Shown one piece after another: positions 35,140 to 44,825 of a DNA stretch of 64,000 nt. Each line of letters opens with the position of its first letter. Positions within the stretch are counted from its first letter, which is position 1. Source of the DNA: Paracoccus marcusii. GTDB lineage: Bacteria; Pseudomonadota; Alphaproteobacteria; Rhodobacterales; Rhodobacteraceae. Location of the stretch: positions 1 to 64,000 of the forward strand of contig NZ_VDDD01000003.1 of the NCBI RefSeq assembly GCF_006151785.1. The letters run 5' to 3'. The position numbers and the translations under genes are program-made. The notes beneath the pieces are model-generated. The model was not told where the DNA came from. It ran no database searches and saw only the letters and a list, made by a program, of their open reading frames with translations.

Positions 35140-36195
35140 ATGAACCAGGAATCGCTGCTGCACGAGATGAACGACCGGTCCCGCGAGGTGTTTCGCCGGG
35201 TCGTCGAATCCTATCTGGAGACCGGAGAGCCGGTGGGCTCTCGCACCCTGACCCGCGCGCTGTCCGAAAAGGTCAGCGCCGCGACCATCCGAAACGTGAT
35301 GCAGGACCTGGAATTCATGGGCCTGCTAGACAGCCCGCATGCATCCGCAGGGCGCCTGCCGTCGCAGATGGGCCTGCGCCTGTTCGTCGACGGCATGATG
35401 GAGATCGATGCCGTCAATTCGACCGACCGTGCCGCCATCGACCAGACGCTTGGCAATGACGACCCCGAGACCGGGGTGCTGCTGGACCGTGTCAGCACGG
35501 CGCTGTCCTCGATCACGCGCGGCGCGTCGCTGGTCCTGATGCCCAAGCACGAAGCGCCGATCCGCCATATCGAATTCGTCAGCCTGGGTCCGGATCGGGC
35601 GCTGGTGGTTCTGGTCTTTGCCGACGGCCATGTCGAGAACCGCATCTTTACCCCCCCGCCCGGCCAGACCCCGTCATCGATGCGCGAGGCCGGCAATTTC
35701 CTGAACGCCATGGCCGAGGGCAAGACATTGGCCGAACTGCGCGGCCATCTGTCCCAGCAGATCAACGCCCGCAGGCGCGAACTGGACGTGCTGGCCGCAG
35801 AGCTGGTGGAATCGGGCATCGCGCTGTGGGGCGCCGAGGCCACCGACCCGCGCCTGATCGTGCGGGGACGCGCGAACCTGCTGGACCGCGAGGCCGCCGA
35901 CCTGGACCGCATCCGCGTGCTGTTCGACGACCTGGAACGCAAGCGCGACATCGTCGAGTTCCTGGAACTGACCGAACGGGGCGAGGGTGTGCGCATTTTC
36001 ATCGGCTCCGAGAATAAGCTTTTTTCACTTTCGGGTTCCGCTCTGGTGGTTTCACCCTATATGAATGCCGACCGGAAAATTGTGGGTGCGGTGGGTGTCA
36101 TCGGGCCGACCCGGCTGAATTACGGCCGGATCGTGCCGATCGTCGATTATACCGCGCAGCTGGTCGGGCGGGTGCTGTCCGGCCGGAAAGGATGA
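35140..36195 (+). CDS. hrcA: Heat-inducible transcription repressor HrcA
   Basis: 351 residues from ATG 35140. Winged-helix N-terminus ([40 protein letters not shown]), followed by [18 protein letters not shown] and a C-terminal GAF-like domain ([44 protein letters not shown]). HrcA represses groESL through the CIRCE element; I see no CIRCE in this window. It is followed by grpE after 6 bases, so they share an operon. Confidence 0.95.
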   Translation: MNQESLLHEMNDRSREVFRRVVESYLETGEPVGSRTLTRALSEKVSAATIRNVMQDLEFMGLLDSPHASAGRLPSQMGLRLFVDGMMEIDAVNSTDRAAIDQTLGNDDPETGVLLDRVSTALSSITRGASLVLMPKHEAPIRHIEFVSLGPDRALVVLVFADGHVENRIFTPPPGQTPSSMREAGNFLNAMAEGKTLAELRGHLSQQINARRRELDVLAAELVESGIALWGAEATDPRLIVRGRANLLDREAADLDRIRVLFDDLERKRDIVEFLELTERGEGVRIFIGSENKLFSLSGSALVVSPYMNADRKIVGAVGVIGPTRLNYGRIVPIVDYTAQLVGRVLSGRKG

Positions 36196-36201
36196 AGTGA
36201 A

Positions 36202-36732
36202 ATGACCGAGCAGAACGAACAGCCCATGGACGAATTCATGGATGACCCCCTGGCAGAGCCCGATGACGCGCTGGCCCAGCTGACCGCCGAGCGCGACGAG
36301 CTGCGCGACAAGTGGATGCGCGCGTTGGCCGATGCCGAAAACTCGCGCAAGCGGGCCGACAAGGACCGCCGCGACGCCGAGAATTACGGCGGATCGCGCC
36401 TGGCACGCGATCTGCTGCCCGTGCATGACGCCCTGACCCGCGCGCTGGACGCCGCGGGAGAGGAGCAGCGCACCGCCGCCGCCGCCCTGATCGAGGGGGT
36501 CGAACTGACCCTGCGCGAGCTGTCCAACGTGTTCACCAAGCACGGCGTGACCATCATCCGCCCCGAGGCCGGCGACAAGTTCGACCCCACCCACCACGAG
36601 GCGATGTTCGAGGCCGCGGTCCCCGGCACCGTCGCGGGCCACATTATCCAGGTGATGGATAACGGCTTCATGCTGCACGATCGCCTGCTGCGCCCGGCCA
36701 AGGTCGGCGTGTCCTCGACCCCCGCCAGCTGA
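36202..36732 (+). CDS. grpE: Nucleotide exchange factor GrpE
   Basis: 176 residues. Long N-terminal helix ([52 protein letters not shown]) and C-terminal beta domain ([52 protein letters not shown]). GrpE releases ADP from DnaK. A GC-rich hairpin follows. Confidence 0.95.
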   Translation: MTEQNEQPMDEFMDDPLAEPDDALAQLTAERDELRDKWMRALADAENSRKRADKDRRDAENYGGSRLARDLLPVHDALTRALDAAGEEQRTAAAALIEGVELTLRELSNVFTKHGVTIIRPEAGDKFDPTHHEAMFEAAVPGTVAGHIIQVMDNGFMLHDRLLRPAKVGVSSTPAS

Positions 36733-36739
36733 CCGATTC

Positions 36740-36765
36740 GCAGCCCGGTCCGCGGGCCGGGCTGC
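36740..36765 (+). terminator. Hairpin after grpE
   Basis: GCAGCCCGG (36740-36748) pairs with CCGGGCTGC (36757-36765) around an 8-base loop, 8 bases after the grpE stop. There is no long T-run, so termination strength is uncertain. Confidence 0.6.
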
Positions 36766-36779
36766 TACCTTCCGCTGAC

Positions 36780-36798
36780 TTGCCGAATGTTCCCGATG
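36780..36798 (+). promoter_or_regulatory. Shared C1-regulon motif, copy upstream of gfa
   Basis: TTGCCGAATGTTCCCGATG, 19 bases, found again with only two differing central bases upstream of xoxF (40722-40740). The centre GAATGTTC is a near palindrome. It ends 41 bases before the gfa ATG. Probably a binding site for an activator common to formaldehyde and methanol oxidation. Confidence 0.6.
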
Positions 36799-36839
36799 GC
36801 GCGACGCTTGGTCACACCGGTCAGCCAGAGGAGGGGATG

Positions 36840-37424
36840 ATGACCAGCACTCAGGGGGTGCATATCCACCCTGCCGTCGATCACGGCATCGCGAAAGGCA
36901 GCCCGGGCTTCTCGGGCGGGGTCCTGACGTGTAACTGCGCGACCAACCCGGTCAAGGTCCGGGTCAGCGCGCAGACCGCCCACAACCATGTCTGCGGCTG
37001 CACCAAGTGCTGGAAACCCGACGATGCGGTGTTCAGCCAGATCGCCGTGGTGTCCCGCGATTCCGTCGAAGTCCTGGAGGGCGCCGACAAACTGGAGGTC
37101 GTGGACGCTGGTGCCGCCATCCAGCGCCACCGCTGCCGCGAGTGCGGCGTGCACATGTACGGCCGGATCGAGAACAAGGACCATCCGTTCTATGGGCTGG
37201 ACTTCGTGCATACCGAACTGTCGGGGGAGCAGGGTTGGTCGGCGCCGGAATTCGCGGCATTCGTCAGCTCCGTCATCGAATCGGGGGTCGAACCAAGCCG
37301 CATGGACGGCATTCGTTCGCGCCTGCGCGAACTGGGGCTGGAGCCCTATGACGCACTGTCCCCGCCGTTGATGGACGCGATCGCCACCAGCATCGCCAAG
37401 CGCTCCGGTGCGCTGCCCGCTTGA
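36840..37424 (+). CDS. gfa: S-(hydroxymethyl)glutathione synthase
   Basis: 194 residues from ATG 36840, with AGGAGG 7 bases upstream (the ATG at 36837 is closer to it). The zinc ligands of the Gfa family are present: [20 protein letters not shown] and [15 protein letters not shown]. The length matches what I recall for the Paracoccus denitrificans enzyme. It speeds condensation of formaldehyde with glutathione; some workers see it more as a glutathione carrier. It precedes flhA, which uses the product. Confidence 0.93.
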   Translation: MTSTQGVHIHPAVDHGIAKGSPGFSGGVLTCNCATNPVKVRVSAQTAHNHVCGCTKCWKPDDAVFSQIAVVSRDSVEVLEGADKLEVVDAGAAIQRHRCRECGVHMYGRIENKDHPFYGLDFVHTELSGEQGWSAPEFAAFVSSVIESGVEPSRMDGIRSRLRELGLEPYDALSPPLMDAIATSIAKRSGALPA

Positions 37425-37455
37425 CGGGGATGCGCATTAGACTGGAAGAACAGCC

Positions 37456-37478
37456 AAGGGGCCGCTTGTCGGCCCCTT
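37456..37478 (+). terminator. Hairpin between gfa and flhA
   Basis: AAGGGGCCG (37456-37464) and CGGCCCCTT (37470-37478) form a 9-bp stem with a 5-base loop. Without a T-run it may reduce rather than stop transcription into flhA. Confidence 0.5.
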
Positions 37479-37532
37479 AGACCTGACTGAAACGCCCGAC
37501 CGACAAGCCCGTGAGGGAACAGGAGAATAGTC

Positions 37533-38663
<1,131 letters not shown>

Positions 38664-38742
38664 TCCTTCATGGCTGCTTAGGTAAAAGAACGGCAGGGCC
38701 CCGGCCCCGCCGTCGCCATGAGAGAGAACAAGGAGCAGGCCG

Positions 38743-39375
38743 ATGCGTCACCAGTGGCTGGACGATGACGACGACGAACCGCAAGAAGACGACCGCCGCC
38801 ACAAGGAAGAGGGCGGGCTGGGCCTGCCCGAAGGCGACAAGATCGGCAAGCTGTACTTCAAGTCGCGCACGGTGATCGTCGCCGGCGCCATCAACGACAA
38901 GCTGGCGCAGCGCACCGTGGCCCACCTTCTGGCCTTGGCCGAGGAAAGCGACAAGCCGATCAACATGCTGATCTCGTCCCCCGGCGGGCATGTGGAATCG
39001 GGCGACATGATCCACGACGTGGTCAAGTTCATCCGTCCCACCGTGCGCACCATCGGGTCGGGCTGGGTCGCCAGCGCCGGCGCGCTGATCTTCGTCGCGG
39101 CGAAGAAGGAAAACCGCTACTGCCTGCCCAACACCCGCTTCCTGATCCACCAGCCCTCGGGCGGGATCGGCGGCACGTCCTCGGACATGATGATCCAGGC
39201 GGAACAGGTGCGCCTGATGCGCGATCGCCTGAACCAGATCTTCGCCGAGGCGACCGGTCAGAAGGTCGAGCGGATCGAAAAGGACACGCAGCGCGATTTC
39301 TGGCTGAACACGCAGGAGGCGCTGGATTACGGCCTGCTGGGCCAGGTGATCCGCAGCGCGGACGACCTGAAATGA
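38743..39375 (+). CDS. ClpP-like serine protease
   Basis: 210 residues. The ClpP fold is clear: INMLISSPGGHVESGDMIHDVVKFI, the nucleophile in GSGWVASAGALIFVAA, the histidine in FLIHQPSGGIGG, and DTQRDFWLNTQEALDYGLLGQVI for the acid. The usual ASMG is ASAG, and the N-terminus is a highly charged DDDDDEPQEDDRRHKEE segment not found in ordinary ClpP. This suggests a ClpP paralogue without the standard ClpX partner surface. It lies between flhA and fghA with a GNAT gene overlapping its end. Confidence 0.85.
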   Translation: MRHQWLDDDDDEPQEDDRRHKEEGGLGLPEGDKIGKLYFKSRTVIVAGAINDKLAQRTVAHLLALAEESDKPINMLISSPGGHVESGDMIHDVVKFIRPTVRTIGSGWVASAGALIFVAAKKENRYCLPNTRFLIHQPSGGIGGTSSDMMIQAEQVRLMRDRLNQIFAEATGQKVERIEKDTQRDFWLNTQEALDYGLLGQVIRSADDLK

Positions 39376-39893
39376 CGGCAGGGGGCGGATTGACCATCCG
39401 CCCGGCCACCCCCGCCGATCACGATGCGATCTGGGCCATCCTGGAGCCCGTCTATCGTGCCGGTGAGACCTATTGCATCCCCCGCGACATCACCCGCCCC
39501 GAGGCGATCGCCGACTGGTTCGCGCATCCCTTCACGGCCTTCGTCGCGGTGCTGGACGGCCGCATCCTGGGGACCAGCCATGTGGGCGCGAACCGCCCCG
39601 CAGGCGGGTCGCATGTCGCCAACGCGTCCTTTGCGACCCATCCGGACGCGCGGGGCCGGGGCGTCGCCCGCGGGCTGGTCGAACATGCGAAATCATGGTC
39701 CGCCGCGCAGGGATTCGCCGCGATGCAGTTCAATTTCGTGGTGTCGACCAATGCCGATGCCGTCCATTTGTGGCAGAAGGCCGGATTTTCCATTGTCGGC
39801 CGGCTGCCGGAGGCGTTTCGTCATCCCCAGCTTGGACCGGTCGATGGGCTGGTCATGTTCCACACCCTGAAGGGAGAGCCCGATGAGCCTTGA
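39372..39893 (+). CDS. GNAT family N-acetyltransferase
   Basis: 173 residues, ATG 39372 overlapping the protease gene by 4 bases. The acetyl-CoA site is seen in ATHPDARGRGVARGLVEHA, and the C-terminal AMQFNFVVSTNADAVHLWQKAGFSIVGRLPEAFRH is typical of the phosphinothricin acetyltransferase-like branch. Substrate unknown. It overlaps fghA by 11 bases, so the two are co-translated. Confidence 0.88.
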   Translation: MTAGGGLTIRPATPADHDAIWAILEPVYRAGETYCIPRDITRPEAIADWFAHPFTAFVAVLDGRILGTSHVGANRPAGGSHVANASFATHPDARGRGVARGLVEHAKSWSAAQGFAAMQFNFVVSTNADAVHLWQKAGFSIVGRLPEAFRHPQLGPVDGLVMFHTLKGEPDEP

Positions 39894-40716
39894 GACCCTG
39901 TCCGAAACCCGCAGCTTCGGCGGCACCCAAGGCGTCTATCGCCACAAGTCGCAGGCCACCGGCACCGACATGACCTTTGCCGTCTACCTGCCGGAGATGG
40001 CGCTGCACGGGCGCGTACCGGTTCTGTGGTACCTGTCCGGCCTGACCTGCAACCACGAGAACGCGATGACCAAGGCCGCCGCCCAGCAGTGGTGCGACGA
40101 GGCCGGCATCGCGATCATCTTTCCCGACACCTCGCCCCGCGGCGAGGGTGTGGCCAACGACGAGGCCTATGACCTGGGCCAGGGCGCGGGCTTTTACGTG
40201 AACGCCACGCAGGACCCGTGGAAGCCACATTTCCAGATGTGGCACTACATCGTTCATGAACTGCCCGAACTGGTGTCCGACAATTTCGCCATCGACCGCG
40301 ATGCGATGGGCATCACCGGCCATTCGATGGGCGGGCACGGCGCGCTGACCATCGCGATGACCCATCCAGACCGCTACAAGTCGGTGTCGGCCTTCTCTCC
40401 GATCGCGAACCCGACGGAATCGGACTGGGGTCGCAAGCAGTTCACGGCCTATCTGGGCGAGGATCGCGCCACGTGGCGGGCCCATGACGCGACGCTGCTG
40501 ATGACCGAGAAGGGCTATCCCGGAGAGGTGCTGATCGACCAGGGCGCCAACGACCAGTTCCTGGACCTGCTGCGTCCCGAATCGTTGGCTCATGCGATGA
40601 TGGCACGCCGCCAGCCCGGTCAGTTCCGCATGCATCCGGGCTATGACCACAGCTACTTCTTCGTCCAGAGCTTCATGGCCGACCATGTCTTCTGGCATGC
40701 CGAACGGCTGACCTGA
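39883..40716 (+). CDS. fghA: S-formylglutathione hydrolase
   Basis: 277 residues. Esterase D family: LWYLSGLTCNHENAMTKA, FPDTSPRGEGV, nucleophile elbow TGHSMGGHGAL, and C-terminal HPGYDHSYFFVQSFMADH with the catalytic His. It releases formate and glutathione, completing the glutathione-dependent formaldehyde route started by Gfa and FlhA. It is followed by the xoxF promoter region. Confidence 0.96.
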   Translation: MSLETLSETRSFGGTQGVYRHKSQATGTDMTFAVYLPEMALHGRVPVLWYLSGLTCNHENAMTKAAAQQWCDEAGIAIIFPDTSPRGEGVANDEAYDLGQGAGFYVNATQDPWKPHFQMWHYIVHELPELVSDNFAIDRDAMGITGHSMGGHGALTIAMTHPDRYKSVSAFSPIANPTESDWGRKQFTAYLGEDRATWRAHDATLLMTEKGYPGEVLIDQGANDQFLDLLRPESLAHAMMARRQPGQFRMHPGYDHSYFFVQSFMADHVFWHAERLT

Positions 40717-40721
40717 ACCGA

Positions 40722-40740
40722 TTGCCGAACATTCCCGATG
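40722..40740 (+). promoter_or_regulatory. Shared C1-regulon motif, copy upstream of xoxF
   Basis: TTGCCGAACATTCCCGATG, matching 17 of 19 bases of the copy upstream of gfa. The two differing bases are the central CA/TG pair, so each copy keeps the GAA-NN-TTC dyad. It lies 146 bases before the xoxF start and 50 bases before a TTGACG (40791-40796) that could be a -35 box. Confidence 0.6.
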
Positions 40741-40832
40741 CCCCTGCCGTTTTCCCATAAGACTTTAGGGGCAAAGGGCAGGGGCCGCGATTGACGCAAG
40801 GGGGTGCCCGACCAACTACTTGGACATGGAAT

Positions 40833-40857
40833 GCCGCGGGGGGAGGAAATCCGCGGC
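40833..40857 (+). promoter_or_regulatory. xoxF leader hairpin with a Shine-Dalgarno-like loop
   Basis: GCCGCGG (40833-40839) and CCGCGGC (40851-40857) pair around an 11-base loop containing GGGGAGGA. The true ribosome-binding site (GGAGGAG at about 40873) follows. The element could stabilise the mRNA or act in post-transcriptional control. Confidence 0.45.
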
Positions 40858-40885
40858 GCTTATCCAGGGAGCGGAGGAGCACTCG

Positions 40886-42688
40886 ATGAAACATCTCTTG
40901 AACAGCGCGGCTGTCGCGCTGCTTTTGACCGGCGCATCGGCTTACGCGAATGAAAGCGTCCTGACCGAGACCGCCGAGGCCGGACAATGGGCCATCCAGA
41001 CCGGCGACTATGCCAACACCCGGTATTCCGAACTGGACCAGATCACCCGTGAGAACGTCGGCGATCTGCGCGTCGCCTGGACCTTCTCGACCGGCGTGCT
41101 GCGCGGACACGAGGGCGGACCGCTGGTCGTGGACAACGTGATGTATGTCCACACGCCCTTTCCGAACAACATCTTCGCGCTGGACCTGAACGACAATGGC
41201 AAGATCCTGTGGCGCTATACGCCCCAGCAGGACCCCGAGGTCATCGCGGTCATGTGCTGCGACACCGTCTATCGCGGTCCGGCCTATGCAGACGGACTGA
41301 TCCTGTCGCACCAGGCCGACACGACGCTGGTGGCGCTTGACGCCAAGACCGGCGAGGTCAAGTGGTCGGTCAAGACCGGCGATCCGGCCATCGGCGAGAC
41401 GAACACCGCGACCGTGCTGCCCGTGGGCGACAAGGTGATCGTGGGCGTGTCGGGCGGCGAATACGGCGTGCGCGGCCGCGTCACCGCCTACAGCCTGGCC
41501 GACGGGTCCGAGGTCTGGAAGGCCTATTCGACCGGCCCCGACGAGGAGATGCTGGTCGATCCGGAAACCACCATGCACCTGGGCAAGCCCATCGGTGCCG
41601 ACAGCTCGCTGAACAGCTGGGAAGGCGATCAGTGGAAGATCGGCGGCGGTTCGACCTGGGGCTGGTATTCCTATGACCCGGACCTGAACCTGATCTATTA
41701 CGGCACCGGCAACCCGTCGACCTGGAACCCGTCGCAGCGTCCCGGCGACAACCGCTGGTCCATGACCATCATGGCCCGCGACGCCGATACCGGCATGGCC
41801 AAATGGTTCTACCAGAAGACGCCCCATGACGAATGGGACTATGACGGCGTGAACGAGAACATCCTGGTCGACAAGGAAATCGACGGCCAGATGCGCAAGC
41901 TGCTGGTGAACTTCGACCGCAACGGATTCGGCTACACGCTGGACCGCGAGACGGGCGAACTGCTGGTGGCCGAAAAGTTCGACCCGGCCGTCAACTGGGC
42001 GACCGAAGTCGACATGAACAAGGACTCCGAGACCTACGGCCGTCCGCTGGTCGTGTCGGAATACTCGACCGCCCAGAACGGCGAGGACACCAACACCACC
42101 GGCGTCTGCCCGGCGGCGCTGGGCTCCAAGGACCAGCAGCCGGCGTCCTATTCGCCGAAGACCGGCCTGTTCTATGTGCCGACCAACCACGTCTGCATGG
42201 ACTATGAACCCTTCCGCGTCGCCTATACCGCGGGTCAGCCCTATGTCGGCGCGACGCTGTCGATGTATCCGGCCCCCGAAAGCCATGGCGGCATGGGCAA
42301 CTTCATCGCTTGGGACGCCGTCGCGGGCGAGATCAAGTGGTCGCTGCCGGAGCAGTTCTCGGTCTGGTCGGGCGCCCTGGCGACCGCGGGCGACGTGGTC
42401 TTCTACGGCACGCTGGAAGGTTACCTGAAGGCTGTCGACGCCGAGACGGGCGAGGAGCTCTACAGCTTCAAGACGCCGTCGGGCATCATCGGCAACACCA
42501 TGACCTACGAGAACAACGGCAAGCAGTATATCGCGGTTCTGTCGGGTGTCGGCGGATGGGCCGGCATCGGTCTGGCGGCCGGTCTGACCAACCCCAATGA
42601 CGGTCTGGGTGCCGTGGGCGGCTATGCGGCTCTCAGCGACTATACCGAACTGGGCGGTCAGCTGACCGTGTTCGAACTGCCGGACTGA
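40886..42688 (+). CDS. xoxF: Lanthanide-dependent methanol dehydrogenase XoxF
   Basis: 600 residues from ATG 40886, with signal peptide ([21 protein letters not shown]). Eight-bladed PQQ propeller with adjacent Cys124-Cys125 (VMCCDTV) for the vicinal disulfide that stacks on PQQ. Metal ligands are Glu192 (GGEYGVRG), Asn276 ([12 protein letters not shown]) and catalytic Asp318. Asp320, two residues later (EWDYDG), is the extra acid that distinguishes lanthanide XoxF from calcium MxaF, which has Ala there. It oxidises methanol in the periplasm and passes electrons to XoxG. Confidence 0.97.
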   Translation: MKHLLNSAAVALLLTGASAYANESVLTETAEAGQWAIQTGDYANTRYSELDQITRENVGDLRVAWTFSTGVLRGHEGGPLVVDNVMYVHTPFPNNIFALDLNDNGKILWRYTPQQDPEVIAVMCCDTVYRGPAYADGLILSHQADTTLVALDAKTGEVKWSVKTGDPAIGETNTATVLPVGDKVIVGVSGGEYGVRGRVTAYSLADGSEVWKAYSTGPDEEMLVDPETTMHLGKPIGADSSLNSWEGDQWKIGGGSTWGWYSYDPDLNLIYYGTGNPSTWNPSQRPGDNRWSMTIMARDADTGMAKWFYQKTPHDEWDYDGVNENILVDKEIDGQMRKLLVNFDRNGFGYTLDRETGELLVAEKFDPAVNWATEVDMNKDSETYGRPLVVSEYSTAQNGEDTNTTGVCPAALGSKDQQPASYSPKTGLFYVPTNHVCMDYEPFRVAYTAGQPYVGATLSMYPAPESHGGMGNFIAWDAVAGEIKWSLPEQFSVWSGALATAGDVVFYGTLEGYLKAVDAETGEELYSFKTPSGIIGNTMTYENNGKQYIAVLSGVGGWAGIGLAAGLTNPNDGLGAVGGYAALSDYTELGGQLTVFELPD

Positions 42689-42751
42689 TCTGCCGGCCGC
42701 GGGGCGTCTCATACTTTCGTTCCGCATACGCAAGCGTGACCTATGACGGCG

Positions 42752-42776
42752 CCGCCCCAGCATTAGACTGGGGCGG
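42752..42776 (+). terminator. Hairpin between xoxF and xoxG
   Basis: CCGCCCCAG (42752-42760) and CTGGGGCGG (42768-42776) form a perfect 9-bp stem with a 7-base loop. No T-run follows, so it is more likely an attenuator or mRNA-stability element that lets XoxF be made in excess over XoxG. Confidence 0.5.
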
Positions 42777-42817
42777 AACCGTCTGAGGAGACAGACGACT
42801 TTGGGAGGACTTCCGAC

Positions 42818-43480
42818 ATGAAAGCCATCACCAGCCTCACGGCGCTGGTCCTGGGCGCGTCCTTGGCCGGCATGGCCTGGGCGCAGACCGAAACGACGCC
42901 CCCGGCGGATGCGGGCGCTGGTGCGGCCGCCGCCGTGTCGGGTGATGCCGCGGCAGAGGCCCCCGCCGATGCCGCAGCCGCCGAACCTGCAGCCGACGCA
43001 GCCGCCGAAGGGACCGAGACCGCAGCGGCAGGCGCCCATGTCCTGCCCAACGGCCAGGACATGACCCCGGTCGAGGAGCTGGACGGCCGCTGGCGCAATG
43101 ACGAGGGCATTCCGACCTTCAAGGTCGAGGATGGCGTCGTCGATTTCGCTACCTTCAATGGTTTCCGCCGCTATCACGCGGAATGCCATGTCTGCCACGG
43201 TCCCGACGGTGAGGGGTCGACCTATGCCCCCGCGCTGAAGGAATCTGTGCTGCGCATGGATTATTACGACTTCATGCAGGTCGTGGCGTCAGGCCGGCAG
43301 GGCACGAACTCGGTCATGCCCGCCTTTGGCACCAACAAGAACGTCTGGTGCTATATCGACGACATCTACGTCTATCTGGTGGCGCATGGTACCGGCGAGA
43401 TCGGTCGCGGTCGTCCGGCGGAACGCGCCGACAAGTCCGAAGACTATACCGCGCAGGAAGATTCCTGCATGTCCAGTTGA
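42818..43480 (+). CDS. xoxG: Cytochrome c XoxG (c553i-like), electron acceptor of XoxF
   Basis: 220 residues. Signal peptide to about residue 22, then an unusual linker of about 50 residues that is mostly Ala, Asp, Glu and Pro, then a single heme domain with CHVCH at residues 123-127 and probable axial Met in SVMPAFG. It takes electrons from XoxF. Similar to CycB of Paracoccus. It starts 129 bases after xoxF, with GGGAGGA upstream. Confidence 0.92.
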   Translation: MKAITSLTALVLGASLAGMAWAQTETTPPADAGAGAAAAVSGDAAAEAPADAAAAEPAADAAAEGTETAAAGAHVLPNGQDMTPVEELDGRWRNDEGIPTFKVEDGVVDFATFNGFRRYHAECHVCHGPDGEGSTYAPALKESVLRMDYYDFMQVVASGRQGTNSVMPAFGTNKNVWCYIDDIYVYLVAHGTGEIGRGRPAERADKSEDYTAQEDSCMSS

Positions 43481-44298
43481 CGGCCCTTGGACGCCTTGCT
43501 GCGCTGGTGCTGGCGGCGGGGGTGCTGTCCACCCCGGCTGCGGCACAGGTGGCGGACCTGCGCTCCACCACCCAGTTCCGGGTCTGCGCCGACCCCGCGA
43601 ACGCGCCGATGTCCAGCCGCGACGGTAGTGGGTTCGAGAACAAGCTGGCCGAGTTCTTCGGCCAGCAGCTTGGACTGCCGGTGACCTATTTCTGGTTCCC
43701 GTCGGGCATGGGGTTCGTGCAACGCACCCTGCGGGAGGGCAACTGCGACGTGGTGATCGGCTATGCCCAGGGGGACGAACTGGTCCAGAACACCAACCAC
43801 TACTACACCTCGGTCTATGGCATCGTGACGCGCAAGGACGGTCCGCTGGCCAAGGTTGACCGCCTCAGCGACCCGGCGCTGAAGGAGGTCGGCATCGGCG
43901 TCGTGGCTGGAACGCCGCCTGCCACGCATCTGGCGCGGGCGGGTCTGGCGCCCAACATGCGCGGCGCGGACCTGTTCGTTGACCGCCGGGTCGAGGATCC
44001 GATGGGCGATCTGCTGGAGGATGTCCGCAGCGGTGCGACGGGCGCCGCCGTGCTGTGGGGCCCGTTGGCCGGACCGCGCGTCAAGGACGACCCCGACCTG
44101 CAGTTCACGCCCCTGCTGCACGAGGAGGCGTCGCCGCGCCTGTTCTTCCGCATCACCATGGGCGTGCGCCCCGAGGAGCAGGAATGGAAGCGCGAGCTGA
44201 ACAGCTTGATCCGTCGCAATCAGGACGGCATCAACCAGATCCTGCACGATGCCGGAGTGCCGCTGGTCGACGACTATGGCAAGGAAGTGCTGCCGTGA
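43477..44298 (+). CDS. xoxJ: XoxJ/MoxJ periplasmic binding-like protein
   Basis: 273 residues from TTG 43477, which overlaps the xoxG stop as TTGA; this start gives a proper signal peptide (ALVLAAGVLSTPAAA). The fold is that of a periplasmic solute-binding protein: FRVCADPANAPMSSRDGSGFENKLAEFFGQQLGLPVTYFWFPSGMGFVQRTLREGNCDVVIGY. XoxJ is thought to help assemble or activate XoxF. Translationally coupled to xoxG and to the next gene. Confidence 0.9.
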   Translation: MTALGRLAALVLAAGVLSTPAAAQVADLRSTTQFRVCADPANAPMSSRDGSGFENKLAEFFGQQLGLPVTYFWFPSGMGFVQRTLREGNCDVVIGYAQGDELVQNTNHYYTSVYGIVTRKDGPLAKVDRLSDPALKEVGIGVVAGTPPATHLARAGLAPNMRGADLFVDRRVEDPMGDLLEDVRSGATGAAVLWGPLAGPRVKDDPDLQFTPLLHEEASPRLFFRITMGVRPEEQEWKRELNSLIRRNQDGINQILHDAGVPLVDDYGKEVLP

Positions 44299-44825
44299 TC
44301 CGGCTGCTGGTGCTGGCGCTGCTGCTGGCACCCGCGGCGCGGGCCGAAACCGTGCCCGAGCCCGACACCTATCACGGCGAACCCTATCGCTCTCCGGTTC
44401 CTGCGACGCTGGCCGGGGCGCAGGTCATCGATGTGGGTCAGGCCATCGCCCTGCAGGGGCAGGCGGCGTTTCTGGACGTGCTGCCGCGGCCCAAGGCCAA
44501 GCCCGCGGGCCTTCCAGAAGGGACGATCTGGAACGAGCCGCCCCACCGCTCGATTCCCGGCGCCGAATGGTTGTGGGACACCGGGTACGAAGCCCTGTCC
44601 CCTGCCGAGGAGGCGCGCCTGCGCGACGGCCTGACCCGCGCCAAGGCCGGCGATCCCGATCGCCCCGTGGTGATCTTCTGCCGGTCCGACTGCTGGATGA
44701 GCTGGAACGCCGCGCGGCGGGCGGTCGAATGGGGCTTTGACCCGGTGATCTGGTTCCCCGGCGGTACGGATGCCTGGGAACAGGCCGGCCAGCCGCTGGT
44801 CACCGTGGAGCCTGTCGCCCCGTAA
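44295..44825 (+). CDS. PQQ-dependent catabolism-associated CXXCW motif protein
   Basis: 176 residues from GTG 44295, overlapping the xoxJ stop. Signal peptide (LLVLALLLAPAARA), then a rhodanese-like domain whose active loop is FCRSDCWMSWNAA, the CXXCW motif that names this family. Such proteins occur only near PQQ-dependent alcohol dehydrogenases; a redox or maturation role in the periplasm is suspected but unproven. Its 3' end overlaps the convergent beta-propeller gene by 26 bases. Confidence 0.9.
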   Translation: MIRLLVLALLLAPAARAETVPEPDTYHGEPYRSPVPATLAGAQVIDVGQAIALQGQAAFLDVLPRPKAKPAGLPEGTIWNEPPHRSIPGAEWLWDTGYEALSPAEEARLRDGLTRAKAGDPDRPVVIFCRSDCWMSWNAARRAVEWGFDPVIWFPGGTDAWEQAGQPLVTVEPVAP

